Below, one piece after another: positions 27,531-37,113 of a DNA stretch of 64,000 nucleotides. This DNA comes from Leifsonia tongyongensis (GTDB lineage: Bacteria > Actinomycetota > Actinomycetes > Actinomycetales > Microbacteriaceae). The stretch covers positions 768,001 through 832,000 of the forward strand of contig NZ_JAAGWY010000002.1 of assembly GCF_010686705.1 (NCBI RefSeq), read 5' to 3'. Below the pieces are notes generated by a model, which was not told where the DNA came from, did no database searches, and was given only the letters and a program-made list of their open reading frames with translations. Each line of letters opens with the position of its first letter. The first letter of the stretch is position 1. Made by a program: the position numbers and the translations under genes.

Positions 27531-30056
27531 TCAGTCCTCCGGCTCGACGCGAGTCACCTCGGATGCGATGACGCCGCCGGACAGTGATGCTGTGGTGACC
27601 CTGCGGCTTCGGCTGCGTCCCTGGCCGGGCTGCTTCGGCTGCGGCAGTGCGTCGAGCACAGAGTCGAGCAGCTGCTCGGCGTCCTTCGCCTTCACGCGCC
27701 GGTTGTTCTTCGGCGCCTTCGTGACGGGGATGTCGAGGATGGCGACAGGTTCGGCCGAATCGATCTCAGCGGACGCCGCGGTGTCAGCGGCCGGCTCCAC
27801 ACCTTCAGCGTTCGCCGTTTCGCGCGGAGTGCTCTCGGCCGACCCGGCGACGTGCTTGCCGTGGACGGCCGAACCCGAGCCCGCCTGCGTCGCATCCTCG
27901 CCGGCGTGCTCGTCGTGTGCGTGCGCGAGGATGGTGCTCGCCGCGATCTGAGCCAGCGCGTTCTTCGCGTCATCGGTGATGGCGTGCGTCGCGCCGTTCG
28001 TCGACGGGGTCGAACCGCCGCCTGTGCTCTGCTGACCGCCCTGCTGGCCGCCGCGACCCCGGCGACGCTCCGTCGGCGCCTGCTGGAGTGGACGGTGCTT
28101 CACGACAGGATCGTGGTGCACGATGACACCACGCCCAGCGCACACCTCACACGGTTCGCTGAACGTCTCGAGCAGCCCGAGACCTAGTTTCTTGCGGGTC
28201 ATCTGCACGAGTCCGAGCGACGTGACCTCGGCGACCTGGTGCTTCGTTCGGTCGCGACTGAGGCACTCGATGAGGCGCCTGAGGACGAGATCGCGGTTGG
28301 TCTCGAGGACCATGTCGATGAAGTCGACGACGATGATCCCGCCGATGTCGCGCAGGCGGAGCTGGCGGACGATCTCCTCAGCAGCTTCGAGGTTGTTCTT
28401 CGTGACGGTCTCTTCGAGGTTTCCGCCCGAACCGACGAACTTGCCGGTGTTCACGTCGACGACCGTCATCGCCTCGGTGCGGTCGATGACCAGCGAGCCG
28501 CCCGACGGCAGCCAGACCTTACGGTCGAGCGCCTTCTCGATCTGTTCGCTGATGCGGTACTCGTCGAACGCGTCGCGCTCCCCCGTGTACGGCTCCACGC
28601 GGTCGAGCAGGTCGGGCGCGACCTGACGGAGATAGCTCTCGATGGTCTGGCGCGCGTCGTCGCCGGCGATGATCAGCTTCTGGAAGTCCTCGTTGAAGAC
28701 GTCGCGCACGATCTTGATGAGCAGGTCGGGCTCGCTGTGGAGCAGTGCCGGCGCCTGGACCGATTCGACCTGCTTGCTGATGTCCGCCCACTGGGACGTG
28801 AGCCGGTTGACGTCGAGGGTCAGCTGTTCCTCGGTCGCACCCTCCGCCGCCGTACGCACGATCACGCCGACGTTCTCGGGGAGCACATCCTTGAGGATCT
28901 TCTTGAGGCGAGCGCGTTCGGTGTCCGGGAGCTTGCGGCTGATGCCGTTCATCGACCCGTTGGGCACGTACACGAGGTAGCGGCCGGGCAGCGAGACCTG
29001 ACTGGTCAGGCGCGCGCCCTTGTGGCCCACGGGATCTTTCGTGACCTGAACGAGCACTCGGTCGCCGGCCTTGAGCGCGAGTTCGATGCGTCGCGGCTGG
29101 TTTCCCGTCTCGGCAGCATCCCAGTCGACCTCGCCCGAGTAGAGCACCGCGTTGCGGCCACGGCCGATGTCGACGAACGCCGCCTCCATGCTGGGGAGCA
29201 CGTTCTGCACGCGTCCGAGATAGACATTCCCGATCAGGGATGCCTCCTGCGACCTCGCCACGTAGTGCTCGACGAGAACCTTGTCTTCGAGCACGCCGAT
29301 CTGGATCCGGCCGTTCTTCGAACGGACGATCATCTGGCGGTCGACGGACTCACGGCGCGCGAGGAACTCGGCTTCGGTGATCACCGGACGGCGTCGCCCT
29401 GCATCGCGCCCGTCGCGCCGGCGCTGCTTCTTCGCCTCGAGCCGGGTCGAGCCCTTGACCCGCTGGGGCTCGGTGATGAGCTCGGGCTCGCGCGGCGTAC
29501 GCACCTTGACGACGGTGTTCGCCGGGTCGTCCGATCCGGGTCTGCTCTCATCGCCTGGGCGGCGGCGCGCGCGACGGCGGACCGTGCTGGTCTCCTCGCC
29601 GTCACCCTCGCGTGACGTTCGCGGGAGCGGCGGCAACGGCTTGATGTCCGGTGCCTGGAACAGGATGGCCGTGGCGGGACGCTGTGGCGCCGCCGGGGCC
29701 CCGACGGACTGGATCTCGGGCGCTTCGGACCCGTCGGCGACCACATCCGCCGCGGGCGCATCCGCTGCATCCGCATCCGCTGCGTCCGCGTCCGCCGCGG
29801 GCGCATCGACCGGGGCCGACGCCGTGACCGTCTCGGTGCGGGTGCTCGTGGCGGCCGCGGACTGCGTGGCCTTCGGCTGGACGGGCGCCGTCGTCACCGG
29901 CGTGGACGCGACAGGCTGCTGCTCATCGATCGGCGCCGAAGTCTTCTTCGACGCTTTCCGGGTGCCGAACAGTCGCGTGCGCTTCCTCGATCCCGTTTCA
30001 GCGGATCCATCCGCCGCGTTTGCCTGTGTGTTGTCGGTATTTTCGTTTTCCACCAT
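27531..30056 (-). CDS. rne: Ribonuclease E/G family endoribonuclease
   Basis: The 841-residue enzyme has an Ala/Asp/Pro-rich N-terminal extension (to about 270), then an S1-containing catalytic half. Catalytic carboxylates lie in TVVDVNTGKFVGSGG and GGIIVVDFIDM; the Zn-link Cys pair is in EPCEVCAGRG. It cleaves single-stranded AU-rich RNA in mRNA decay and rRNA processing. As in other actinobacteria, disordered segments flank the core rather than only following it. The C-terminal tail is Arg-rich and may bind RNA. The start ATG has GAGGAG ten bases upstream. Confidence 0.95.
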   Translation of the reverse strand: MVENENTDNTQANAADGSAETGSRKRTRLFGTRKASKKTSAPIDEQQPVASTPVTTAPVQPKATQSAAATSTRTETVTASAPVDAPAADADAADADAADAPAADVVADGSEAPEIQSVGAPAAPQRPATAILFQAPDIKPLPPLPRTSREGDGEETSTVRRRARRRPGDESRPGSDDPANTVVKVRTPREPELITEPQRVKGSTRLEAKKQRRRDGRDAGRRRPVITEAEFLARRESVDRQMIVRSKNGRIQIGVLEDKVLVEHYVARSQEASLIGNVYLGRVQNVLPSMEAAFVDIGRGRNAVLYSGEVDWDAAETGNQPRRIELALKAGDRVLVQVTKDPVGHKGARLTSQVSLPGRYLVYVPNGSMNGISRKLPDTERARLKKILKDVLPENVGVIVRTAAEGATEEQLTLDVNRLTSQWADISKQVESVQAPALLHSEPDLLIKIVRDVFNEDFQKLIIAGDDARQTIESYLRQVAPDLLDRVEPYTGERDAFDEYRISEQIEKALDRKVWLPSGGSLVIDRTEAMTVVDVNTGKFVGSGGNLEETVTKNNLEAAEEIVRQLRLRDIGGIIVVDFIDMVLETNRDLVLRRLIECLSRDRTKHQVAEVTSLGLVQMTRKKLGLGLLETFSEPCEVCAGRGVIVHHDPVVKHRPLQQAPTERRRGRGGQQGGQQSTGGGSTPSTNGATHAITDDAKNALAQIAASTILAHAHDEHAGEDATQAGSGSAVHGKHVAGSAESTPRETANAEGVEPAADTAASAEIDSAEPVAILDIPVTKAPKNNRRVKAKDAEQLLDSVLDALPQPKQPGQGRSRSRRVTTASLSGGVIASEVTRVEPED

Positions 30057-30348
30057 CTCTGGTGCACTCCTCAACCGGGTGGGCGACCGCGCCACCTGCC
30101 CGGGTACTCTCCAGAGCGGGAACCACGCTGAGCGCCGTCCCGCCAATCCTTTACACGTGCGACCGGCTCTTGGCTCTGATCACACTGTCTCAATGTCTGA
30201 CTGCCGGCCACTCTGACCGACCACTGCTGGGCGTATCGACGCCCAAAAAGCCTTCTTTGGCGCCTCTCCGGGCGCGGCCCGGGAGACTTCCCTCCAATTA
30301 TCGCACGACCCCGCTCACGTCCGTGCGCACCCCGCCGAGTCGCACGGG
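30057..30348 (-). promoter_or_regulatory. Long rne leader and promoter
   Basis: No gene. On the minus strand an extended -10 TGCGATAAT (hexamer 30297-30302) would start an rne leader of about 235 bases, with a strong GC hairpin (TCTCCCGGGC/GCCCGGAGA type, about 30262-30286) just after the start point. Long rne leaders are used for autoregulation in other bacteria; here it is inference. Confidence 0.5.
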
Positions 30349-30357
30349 GTGATATGC

Positions 30358-30363
30358 CATAAT
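30358..30363 (+). promoter_or_regulatory. Leaderless extended -10 element (CATAAT)
   Basis: TGCCATAAT is an extended -10 whose hexamer ends exactly six bases before the GTG at 30370. Confidence 0.65.
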
Positions 30364-30369
30364 CCGAGG

Positions 30370-30969
30370 GTGTCACTGACTGAGCCAGCCAAGCGTCCGA
30401 CTGTCCTCGCCGTCTCGCTCATCGTCGCGGGACTCATCGGGTTCTGGGCGGCATTCCAGCTGACGCTCGACAAGTTCGCCGTGCTGGCCAACCCGAACGC
30501 CCAGCTGTCGTGCAATATCAGCGTGCTCGTGGGCTGCAGCAAGAATCTCGAGTCGTGGCAGGGGTCGCTGCTCGGCTTCCCCAACCCCATCCTGGGCATC
30601 GCCGGGTGGACGGCGACCATCGCCGTCGGGGTCGGGATCCTCGCGGGCGGTCGCTTCGCGCGGTGGTACTGGCTGATCTTCAACCTCGGAGTGGTCGCGG
30701 CGCTCGCACTGGTGATCTTCCTGATCTACACCAGCATCTACCAGCTGTTCGTGCTCTGCCCATGGTGCATGCTCACCTGGGCGGTCACCATCCCGACGTT
30801 CTGGCTGGTGACCCTGTACAACCTGAAGACGGGGAATATTCCCGTTCCGGCATCCGTCCGCCGGATCGCCGCCGCGTGGTATGGCTGGGTGCCCCTGATC
30901 ACGCTCGCCTGCTACATCATCGTCGCGGTCATCGCCCAGGTGCAGCTCGACTGGCTGCACCGCCTCTGA
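30370..30969 (+). CDS. Vitamin K epoxide reductase (VKOR) family membrane protein
   Basis: The 199-residue protein has about five membrane helices. The VKOR cysteines are visible: CNISVLVGCS in the loop after helix 1 and the active-site CPWCM in helix 4. Bacterial VKOR homologues reoxidise DsbA-type partners using quinone and so drive disulphide formation outside the cell. No fused thioredoxin domain is present, so the partner must be separate. I use the second GTG because it fits the leaderless -10 spacing and family length. Confidence 0.93.
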   Translation: MSLTEPAKRPTVLAVSLIVAGLIGFWAAFQLTLDKFAVLANPNAQLSCNISVLVGCSKNLESWQGSLLGFPNPILGIAGWTATIAVGVGILAGGRFARWYWLIFNLGVVAALALVIFLIYTSIYQLFVLCPWCMLTWAVTIPTFWLVTLYNLKTGNIPVPASVRRIAAAWYGWVPLITLACYIIVAVIAQVQLDWLHRL

Positions 30970-30990
30970 CCCCAGACCCAAGCGCGTCGC

Positions 30991-31050
30991 CGCACTACTA
31001 CCTTCCGAGCGCACTTGTTAGTGCTAGTGCGCTCGGCCGAAAGTAGTGCG
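30991..31050. repeat. Long imperfect inverted repeat
   Basis: Two 25-base arms, CGCACTACTACCTTCCGAGC... and its partner ending ...GAAAGTAGTGCG, match at 21 of 25 positions around a ten-base spacer. It lies just after the VKOR gene. No T run follows, so it is not a standard terminator; it may be a dispersed palindromic element. Confidence 0.7.
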
Positions 31051-31068
31051 CTGACATGGCTGGGCGCC

Positions 31069-31252
31069 TAGAACCAGAGCGCCAGCCCCGCGCTGGAGCT
31101 TGAAGGATCGCATCGCGATCCCGCGACGCCAGCGCCGACGAAGCTGCGCTTCGGCGGTTCTAGAACCAGAGCGCCAGCCCCGCGCTGGAGCTTGAAGGAT
31201 CGCATCGCGATCCCGCGACGCCAGCGCCGACGAAGCTGCGCTTCGGCGGTTC
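31069..31252. repeat. Two tandem copies of a 92-bp unit
   Basis: Copies 31069-31160 and 31161-31252 appear identical. Each begins TAGAACCAGAGCGCCAGC, which is also the 3' end of ndk (31253-31270), so the array contains repeated copies of the last ndk codons and stop. Each unit holds two palindromic parts (GATCGCATCGCGATC; CCGACGAAGC...GCTTCGGCGG). Confidence 0.9.
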
Positions 31253-31671
31253 TAGAACCAGAGCGCCAGCTCCCTTTCCGCGGACTCCGGCGAGTCACTG
31301 CCGTGGATGAGGTTCTGCTGCACCTTGAGGCCCCAGTCGCGCGCGAGGTCGCCGCGGATCGTCCCCGGCAGCGCGTTCGTCGGGTCGGTGGCGCCGGCGA
31401 GCGACCGGACTCCCTCGATCACCCGGTTGCCCGCGACGCGGATGGCCACCACCGGCCCGCTCTCCATGAACTCGACGAGGGGCTCGTAGAACGGCTTGCC
31501 CGCGTGCTCCTCGTAGTGCCGAGCGAGCAGGTCGCGATCGGCCTGAAGCATCCGGATGTCGACGAGCGAATAGCCTTTCGCCTCAATCCTGCGCAGGATC
31601 TCGCCGGTCAGGTTGCGCGCGACGCCGTCCGGCTTCACAAGGACGAGGGTCTCTTCGACGGTGGTGGTCAT
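31252..31671 (-). CDS. ndk: Nucleoside diphosphate kinase
   Basis: The 139-residue enzyme matches Ndk throughout: ETLVLVKPDGVARNLTGEIL, the HYEEHAGKPFYEPLV loop and the active-site His in NLIHGSDSPESA. It balances nucleoside triphosphate pools. Its ATG overlaps the stop of the DUF4233 gene (ATGA). The last residues ALWF and stop are copied twice in the tandem repeat behind it. Confidence 0.98.
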   Translation of the reverse strand: MTTTVEETLVLVKPDGVARNLTGEILRRIEAKGYSLVDIRMLQADRDLLARHYEEHAGKPFYEPLVEFMESGPVVAIRVAGNRVIEGVRSLAGATDPTNALPGTIRGDLARDWGLKVQQNLIHGSDSPESAERELALWF

Positions 31672-32108
31672 TCTGGTTTCTCCATTCCAGGGTGGGATTG
31701 TCCAGGGTGGGTCTGGCGGGCGAGGCGATCGCGGTGGTCGATCCGGCCTCCGACGATCATGACGTAGGTCCACATCGCGGCGAAGATCGCACCGACGATG
31801 TAGAAGGCCGGGACGAGCAGGCCCGCAGCGATGACGATCAGCTGCACCGCCCATCCGATGATGACGCCGATCGGGTAGCGCAGCAGACCGATGGCGATGA
31901 TCATCAGCACGATGAGCACCGCTCCCCCGCCCAGCGCGACGGCGGCGGGCAGGCTCTTGAGTCCGAACAGCACGAGCGCACCCAGGAAGACGATGACCAG
32001 CTCGAACCCGAGCACGATCGAGCCGAGGCTCTCGCGCATCGATCGGGTGCGACGAGCCCGCCGCGGTGCGTCGTCCGGCTCGCCGGGGGTTCCGGATGCG
32101 TCGCTCAC
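31668..32108 (-). CDS. DUF4233 membrane protein
   Basis: The 146-residue protein has an acidic/Arg-rich N-terminus, then four hydrophobic segments (SIVLGFELVIVFLGALVLF, AVLIVLMIIAIGLL, VIIGWAVQLIVIAAGLLV, AFYIVGAIFAAMWTYVMI). Such DUF4233 proteins lie between folC and ndk in many actinobacteria and have no known function. The GTG start overlaps the folC stop and its stop overlaps the ndk start, so all three genes are coupled. Confidence 0.9.
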   Translation of the reverse strand: MSDASGTPGEPDDAPRRARRTRSMRESLGSIVLGFELVIVFLGALVLFGLKSLPAAVALGGGAVLIVLMIIAIGLLRYPIGVIIGWAVQLIVIAAGLLVPAFYIVGAIFAAMWTYVMIVGGRIDHRDRLARQTHPGQSHPGMEKPE

Positions 32109-33469
32109 GATGCGGGCTTCCAGTCGCGTTCTGCGGCGATCGCCATCGCGTCGCCGACGAGGGTGATCGACCCGGTGACGACGACGGCACGCCTCGGCGA
32201 CTCCGATGCCCACTCACGAGCCTCCTCGATCGCCTCGCCGAGGTCCGCGAACACATACGTCGATTCGGCGTTCGTCGCGGCCAGCACCAGGTCGCCCAGC
32301 ACCTCGTGGTCGATCGCGCGCTCCGATCCGGACTGGGTCGCGTAGAACCGCGTCGCCAGGGGCGCGAACTCCCGGATGATGCCGACCGCGTCCTTGTCGA
32401 CGAGCACGCCGATCACGAATGCGATCTCGTCGAAGTCGAAATACGTGCGCAGCGCGGCAGCCAGGGTCGCCGCTCCACTCGGGTTGTGCGCCGCGTCGAC
32501 GAGCACGGTCGGCTCGATTCCGATCAGCTGGAGCCGGCCGGGCGAGGTGGCCTCGGCCAGTCCCTCCTCGACGAGCTCGCTGTTGAGGGGCATCGTGCCC
32601 CGCCCGAGGAACGTCTCGACGGCTGCGACGGCCACTGCCGCGTTCTGCGCCTGGTGGTCGCCGTACAGCGGAAGGAAGAGGTCGCTGTAGGTTGCAGCCC
32701 GCCCCCGGATGGTCACGAGCTGGCCGCCGACCGCGACAGAGGTCCTGACCACATCGAACGCCTCGGGCTGTGTGGCGAGCGTCGACTCGGTCAGCTCGGA
32801 CGCGTGCTTCAGCTCGCGGAGCGCCTCCGCCGGCTGCACCGCGCTCACCACGTCGGCGGCGGGCTTGATGATCCCGGACTTCGTGCGCGCGATCTCCGCG
32901 ACGGTGTTTCCGAGGCGGTTGGTGTGATCGAGGGAGATGGGTGTGAAGACGGCGACTTGACCGTCACCGACATTGGTCGAATCCCATTCGCCGCCCATCC
33001 CCACCTCGATGACGGCGACGTCGACGGGCGCATCCGCGAAACACGCGAACGCGAGCACCGTCATCGCCTCGAAGAATGTGAGCGGCAGCTCGCCTGCGGT
33101 CTCGAGCTCGCTGTCCACGATCTCGAGGTAGGGCTGGATGTCGTCCCAGTTGCGCGCCAGCGCCTCGTCGCCGATCGCCTCGCCGTCGATCATGATCCGC
33201 TCGTTGAACCGCACCAGGTGCGGACTCGTGAAGAGGCCGGTGCGCAGGCCGTACGCACGCAGGATGCTCTCCGCGATCCTGCTCGTGCTGGTCTTGCCGT
33301 TCGTGCCGGTCACGTGGATGATCGGGTACGCCCGCTGCGGGTCTCCCAGGAGCTCGACGGCCCGTCTCGTCGGCGCGAGCCGCGGCTGCGGGCTCGCCTC
33401 TCCGAGCCGCGAGAGCAGCGCCTGGTAGACGGCGTCGCCCGCGGCCCTGAAGTCCTCGCTGTCAGACAT
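32105..33469 (-). CDS. folC: Folylpolyglutamate synthase / dihydrofolate synthase
   Basis: The 454-residue Mur-ligase-type enzyme has the ATP loop [13 protein letters not shown], the [13 protein letters not shown] folate site and [18 protein letters not shown] in the C-terminal domain. It adds glutamate to dihydropteroate or folate. It overlaps ileS by eight bases, an unusual pairing since folC more often follows valS; here valS stands alone at 39.4 kb. Confidence 0.95.
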   Translation of the reverse strand: MSDSEDFRAAGDAVYQALLSRLGEASPQPRLAPTRRAVELLGDPQRAYPIIHVTGTNGKTSTSRIAESILRAYGLRTGLFTSPHLVRFNERIMIDGEAIGDEALARNWDDIQPYLEIVDSELETAGELPLTFFEAMTVLAFACFADAPVDVAVIEVGMGGEWDSTNVGDGQVAVFTPISLDHTNRLGNTVAEIARTKSGIIKPAADVVSAVQPAEALRELKHASELTESTLATQPEAFDVVRTSVAVGGQLVTIRGRAATYSDLFLPLYGDHQAQNAAVAVAAVETFLGRGTMPLNSELVEEGLAEATSPGRLQLIGIEPTVLVDAAHNPSGAATLAAALRTYFDFDEIAFVIGVLVDKDAVGIIREFAPLATRFYATQSGSERAIDHEVLGDLVLAATNAESTYVFADLGEAIEEAREWASESPRRAVVVTGSITLVGDAMAIAAERDWKPAS

Positions 33470-36400
33470 CGATCCTCCCGTCCAGGCGGGTGACCGCCAC
33501 GATGAACCGTCCCGCGTTCGCGAACTGGCCGGCTGCGAAGTCCTGGTAGAAGGCGGCGTCGTGCTCGACGACGCTCGCGAGCCATTCCGACGGGATCTGC
33601 TCGGCGAACCCGTCGATCACTGGATGGCGTTCCGGCCAGCGCAACTCCGTCTCGATGGCGAGGGTCTCGGCCGCGATGTCGACGTCGGATGCGCGCAGGA
33701 TGGCCGTCGCATCCGCGTCGTCGAAGAACACCAGGTCGAGGCGGATGCGGTCGCTCACGTCGAGCCCAGCGGCCCTGCGGGTGTCCTGTACGGCGCGGAT
33801 GACATCGCGAGCGAGTCCTTCCGCCTCGAGATCGGGTGTGGTCTTGGTATCGAGGATCACGAATCCCCCGCCCACCAGCAGGGCGAGTGCCGTGCCTGTC
33901 TCGCCGTCGGCCTGGGCGGTCTCGAGGACGAGGTCGAATTCGCCTTCTGCGAGTTCGATCCCCCCGGCGGTGACGATCCCGTCGACCTCCGACCAGTCGC
34001 CGGCGCGAGCCGCCTGGATCACACGCTGCACGTCCTTTCCGAGACGCGGGCCTGCGGCGCGGGCGTTCACGGTCAGCCTGCTGGTGATGCCGTAGTCGGC
34101 CGCACTCGACTCCTGCACTTCGACGAGGTCGACAGCCTTGACGTTGAGCTCGTCGCTCAGGATCGCCTCGAACGGTCGCAACGCCTCCGCGTTGTGCGCG
34201 ACGACGGTGAGCCGTGCGAGCGGAAGCCGGACCCGGAGCCCTGCCTGCTTGCGCAGCGAGAGCACGGTCGAGCTGATCGTGCGGATGCGGTCCATGGCGT
34301 CGACGAGCGCGTCGTCGGCCGGGAACGGCTCAGCGGACGGCCAGTCGGTGAGGTGGACGCTGCGCCCGCCGGTGAGGCCCTGCCAAATGCGTTCGGTGAC
34401 CAGCGGCAGGAGCGGGGCCGCGACGCGGCAGTAGGTCTCGAGCACGGTGTACAGGGTGTCGAAGGCCTCGCTGTTCTCGCCGTCGTCGACGACACCGGTC
34501 CAGAAGCGGTCGCGCGAGCGGCGGACGTACCAGTTGGTCAGCACATCCGCGAAGTCGCGCAGCTTGGCTGCCGCCAGCGTGCTGTCGAGCGCTTCGAGGT
34601 CTGCCGTGACCTCCGTGACCAGGTCGCGGGTCTTCGCCAGGAGGTACCGGTCGAGCACGTCGGTCGAATCCGTGCGCCAGGTCGCCTCGTACCCGGCCTC
34701 ACCGCTCGCGTTGGCGTAGAGCGAGAAGAAGTACCAGGTGCTCCACAGCGGGAGCAGGACCTGCCGCACCCCTTCGCGGATGCCCTCTTCGGTCACGATC
34801 AGGTTGCCGCCGCGCAGCACCGGGCTCGACATCAGGAACCACCGCATCGCATCCGAACCGTCACGGTCGAAGACCTCGTTGACGTCCGGGTAGTTGCGCA
34901 GCGACTTCGACATCTTCTGCCCGTCGTTGCCGAGGACGATGCCGTGGCTGACGACGTTCTTGAAGGCCGGGCGGTCGAACAGCGCAGTCGACAGCACGTG
35001 CAGCAGATAGAACCAGCCGCGCGTCTGCCCGATGTATTCGACGATGAAGTCGGCCGGGTTGTGCGAGTCGAACCAGTCGTGGTTCTCGAACGGGTAGTGC
35101 GCCTGGGCGAACGGCATGGACCCGGAGTCGAACCAGACGTCGAGGACGTCGGGGATCCGGCGCATCGTCGACCGGCCGGTGGGGTCGTCGGGGTTGGGCC
35201 GCGTGAGTTCGTCGATGTACGGGCGGTGGAGGTCGGGCCGGCCGTCGACGCCGAGGGGCAGCGTGCCGAAGTCGGCCTGGAGTTCGGCGAGCGAGCCGTA
35301 CACGTCCACGCGCGGGTACGCGGGGTCGTCGCTCTTCCACACCGGGATCGGCGAGCCCCAGTAGCGGTTGCGCGAGATCGACCAGTCCCTGGCGTTGCCG
35401 ACCCACTTGCCGAACTGGCCGTCCTTGACGTTGTCGGGAACCCAGGTGATCTCCTGGTTGAGCTCGCCCATGCGGTCGCGGAACTCCGTCACCCGGACGA
35501 ACCAGCTGGAGACCGCCTTGTAGATCAGCGGGTTGCGGCACCGCCAGCAGTGCGGGTACGAGTGCTCGTAGCTCGCCTGGCGCAGCAGGCGGCCCCCTTC
35601 GCGGAGCAGCTTGGTGAGCGGCCGGTTGGCCTCGAACACCTGGAGACCGGCGACGTCTTCGATGGCCGGCAGGAAACGCGCTCCGTCGTCGACCGAGATG
35701 ATGACAGGGATGCCCGCCGCCTCGCAGACGCGCTGGTCGTCTTCGCCGTAGGCCGGAGCCTGGTGCACGATGCCGGTGCCGTCTTCGGTGGTGACGTAGT
35801 CGTCGACGAGGATCTGCCACGCGTTCTGGGTGCCGTACCTCTCGGTGTCGGCGTAGTAGTCCCACAGGCGGTCGTAGTGCACGCCTTCGAGTTCGGAGCC
35901 CGGGATGCGCCGGGTCACGGCCGCGAGCGCATCCGCCGGCGACGCATAGCCGAGGTCTTTGGCGTAGTTGCCGACGAGGTCGACCGCCAGCAGGTATTCG
36001 GCTCCGAAGTCCGCGTGCTCGGGGTTGCCGGCGCCGTCGGCTCCGCCGTTCGGCCCCGCAGGCACGACGGCGTACTGGATGTCCGGCCCGACGACCAGCG
36101 CCAGGTTCGTCGGCAGCGTCCACGGGGTCGTCGTCCACGCCAGTGCGCGGACAGCGGTCAGGCCGAGCGCCTCCGCCTTCTCGCCGACGAGCGGGAAGGT
36201 CACGGTGACCGTCTGGTCCTGCCGCATCTTGTAGACGTCGTCGTCCATCCGGAGTTCGTGGTTCGACAACGGCGTCTGATCGCGCCAGCAGTACGGCAGC
36301 ACCCGGTAGCCCTCATACGCGAGACCCTTGCCGTGCAGCTGTTTGAACGCCCAGATGACGGATTCCATGTAGTTCACGTCGAGCGTCTTGTAGTCGTTGT

Positions 36401-36881
36401 CGAAGTCGACCCAGCGCGCCTGCCGGGTGACGTATTCGCGCCACTCACGGGTGTATCGGAGCACCGAGTCGCGCGCCGCCTGGTTGAAGACGGCGATGCC
36501 CATTTCTTCGATCTGGCTCTTGTCGGTGATGCCGAGCTGCCGCTCCGCTTCGAGCTCGGCGGGCAGGCCGTGCGTGTCCCATCCGAAGCGGCGTTCCACC
36601 TTGCGCCCGCGCATCGTCTCGAACCGGGGGAAGACGTCCTTGGCGTAGCCGGTCAGGAGGTGACCGTAGTGCGGGAGACCGTTGGCGAAGGGCGGGCCGT
36701 CGTAGAAGACCCACTCCGGTGCATCCGCCCGGTTGTCGATGGATGCGCGGAAGGTGCCGTCCTTCTGCCAGAACTCGAGGACCTCGGTCTCGATCTCCGG
36801 GAAGTTCGGCGACGGCGTCACGCCCCGGGGTGCACCGGTGTCCGGCTGCTCGTCGCCGGGGTTCGACTTGGGGTACGGCAT
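33462..36881 (-). CDS. ileS: Isoleucyl-tRNA synthetase, IleS2 (eukaryote-like) type
   Basis: The 1139-residue enzyme charges tRNA-Ile. The HIGH-type motif is [19 protein letters not shown], followed by [13 protein letters not shown]; the KMSKS motif is [13 protein letters not shown]. This wording is that of the eukaryote-like IleS2 clade rather than classic bacterial IleS1; IleS2 enzymes commonly tolerate mupirocin. An editing domain and anticodon-binding region follow. The start is set by AGGAGAGAA before the ATG; the longer upstream frame runs through the T-box leader and is not coding. Confidence 0.95.
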   Translation of the reverse strand: MPYPKSNPGDEQPDTGAPRGVTPSPNFPEIETEVLEFWQKDGTFRASIDNRADAPEWVFYDGPPFANGLPHYGHLLTGYAKDVFPRFETMRGRKVERRFGWDTHGLPAELEAERQLGITDKSQIEEMGIAVFNQAARDSVLRYTREWREYVTRQARWVDFDNDYKTLDVNYMESVIWAFKQLHGKGLAYEGYRVLPYCWRDQTPLSNHELRMDDDVYKMRQDQTVTVTFPLVGEKAEALGLTAVRALAWTTTPWTLPTNLALVVGPDIQYAVVPAGPNGGADGAGNPEHADFGAEYLLAVDLVGNYAKDLGYASPADALAAVTRRIPGSELEGVHYDRLWDYYADTERYGTQNAWQILVDDYVTTEDGTGIVHQAPAYGEDDQRVCEAAGIPVIISVDDGARFLPAIEDVAGLQVFEANRPLTKLLREGGRLLRQASYEHSYPHCWRCRNPLIYKAVSSWFVRVTEFRDRMGELNQEITWVPDNVKDGQFGKWVGNARDWSISRNRYWGSPIPVWKSDDPAYPRVDVYGSLAELQADFGTLPLGVDGRPDLHRPYIDELTRPNPDDPTGRSTMRRIPDVLDVWFDSGSMPFAQAHYPFENHDWFDSHNPADFIVEYIGQTRGWFYLLHVLSTALFDRPAFKNVVSHGIVLGNDGQKMSKSLRNYPDVNEVFDRDGSDAMRWFLMSSPVLRGGNLIVTEEGIREGVRQVLLPLWSTWYFFSLYANASGEAGYEATWRTDSTDVLDRYLLAKTRDLVTEVTADLEALDSTLAAAKLRDFADVLTNWYVRRSRDRFWTGVVDDGENSEAFDTLYTVLETYCRVAAPLLPLVTERIWQGLTGGRSVHLTDWPSAEPFPADDALVDAMDRIRTISSTVLSLRKQAGLRVRLPLARLTVVAHNAEALRPFEAILSDELNVKAVDLVEVQESSAADYGITSRLTVNARAAGPRLGKDVQRVIQAARAGDWSEVDGIVTAGGIELAEGEFDLVLETAQADGETGTALALLVGGGFVILDTKTTPDLEAEGLARDVIRAVQDTRRAAGLDVSDRIRLDLVFFDDADATAILRASDVDIAAETLAIETELRWPERHPVIDGFAEQIPSEWLASVVEHDAAFYQDFAAGQFANAGRFIVAVTRLDGRIDV

Positions 36882-37101
36882 TTCTCTCCTGGCAGGTTCT
36901 GTGTCTGCACGAGGACGCCAGGCGCTCGAGGCGCGAGTCGCGGTACCACCCCGCTTGCCGCGCGCTGCCTCCTTCGGCACCGCGCAACCGCTTGTTCCTT
37001 GGCTGTGACGGGCCAGCCCCGTTCGGTTCTACTGGGCGCCTCCCGCTCGGCTGCGCTGTTCTTCCGAAGACTCACCGGTGATGGCCGGGTCGACGTCTGT
37101 A
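36882..37101 (-). promoter_or_regulatory. T-box riboswitch upstream of ileS (translational, short stem I)
   Basis: The T-box core TGGTACCGCG (36939-36948) is present in the GGGTGGTACCGCG context that binds the tRNA acceptor end. Near the 5' end CCGG-CCATCA-CCGG (37075-37088) is a short hairpin whose loop carries the isoleucine codon AUC (37080-37082). CTGGC (36917-36921) can pair with GCCAG just before the ribosome site (36889-36893), so uncharged tRNA-Ile would free the ribosome site. This is the ultrashort-stem-I, translational T-box type known from actinobacterial ileS genes. Confidence 0.88.
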
Positions 37102-37107
37102 CCGTCG

Positions 37108-37113
37108 ATTCTA
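37108..37113 (-). promoter_or_regulatory. -10 element of the ileS T-box transcript (TAGAAT)
   Basis: TAGAAT lies just before the T-box; its first three bases are the TAG stop codon of the upstream tetR gene. Confidence 0.6.

Noticed and set aside
29700-29830. Short Ala/Asp repeats in rne considered as a mobile repeat
   Set aside because: They are codon-level low complexity in the disordered N-terminal extension, common in actinobacterial RNase E.
30991-31050. Inverted repeat considered as standard terminator
   Set aside because: No T run on either strand and four mismatches; kept as a repeat.
31069-31252. Tandem repeats considered as CRISPR
   Set aside because: Units are 92 bases with no spacers and no cas genes; they are a simple tandem duplication of the ndk end.
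31068-31298. Open frame through the 92-bp repeats
   Set aside because: It is in another frame over the ndk end and repeats itself; it is a by-product of the duplication.
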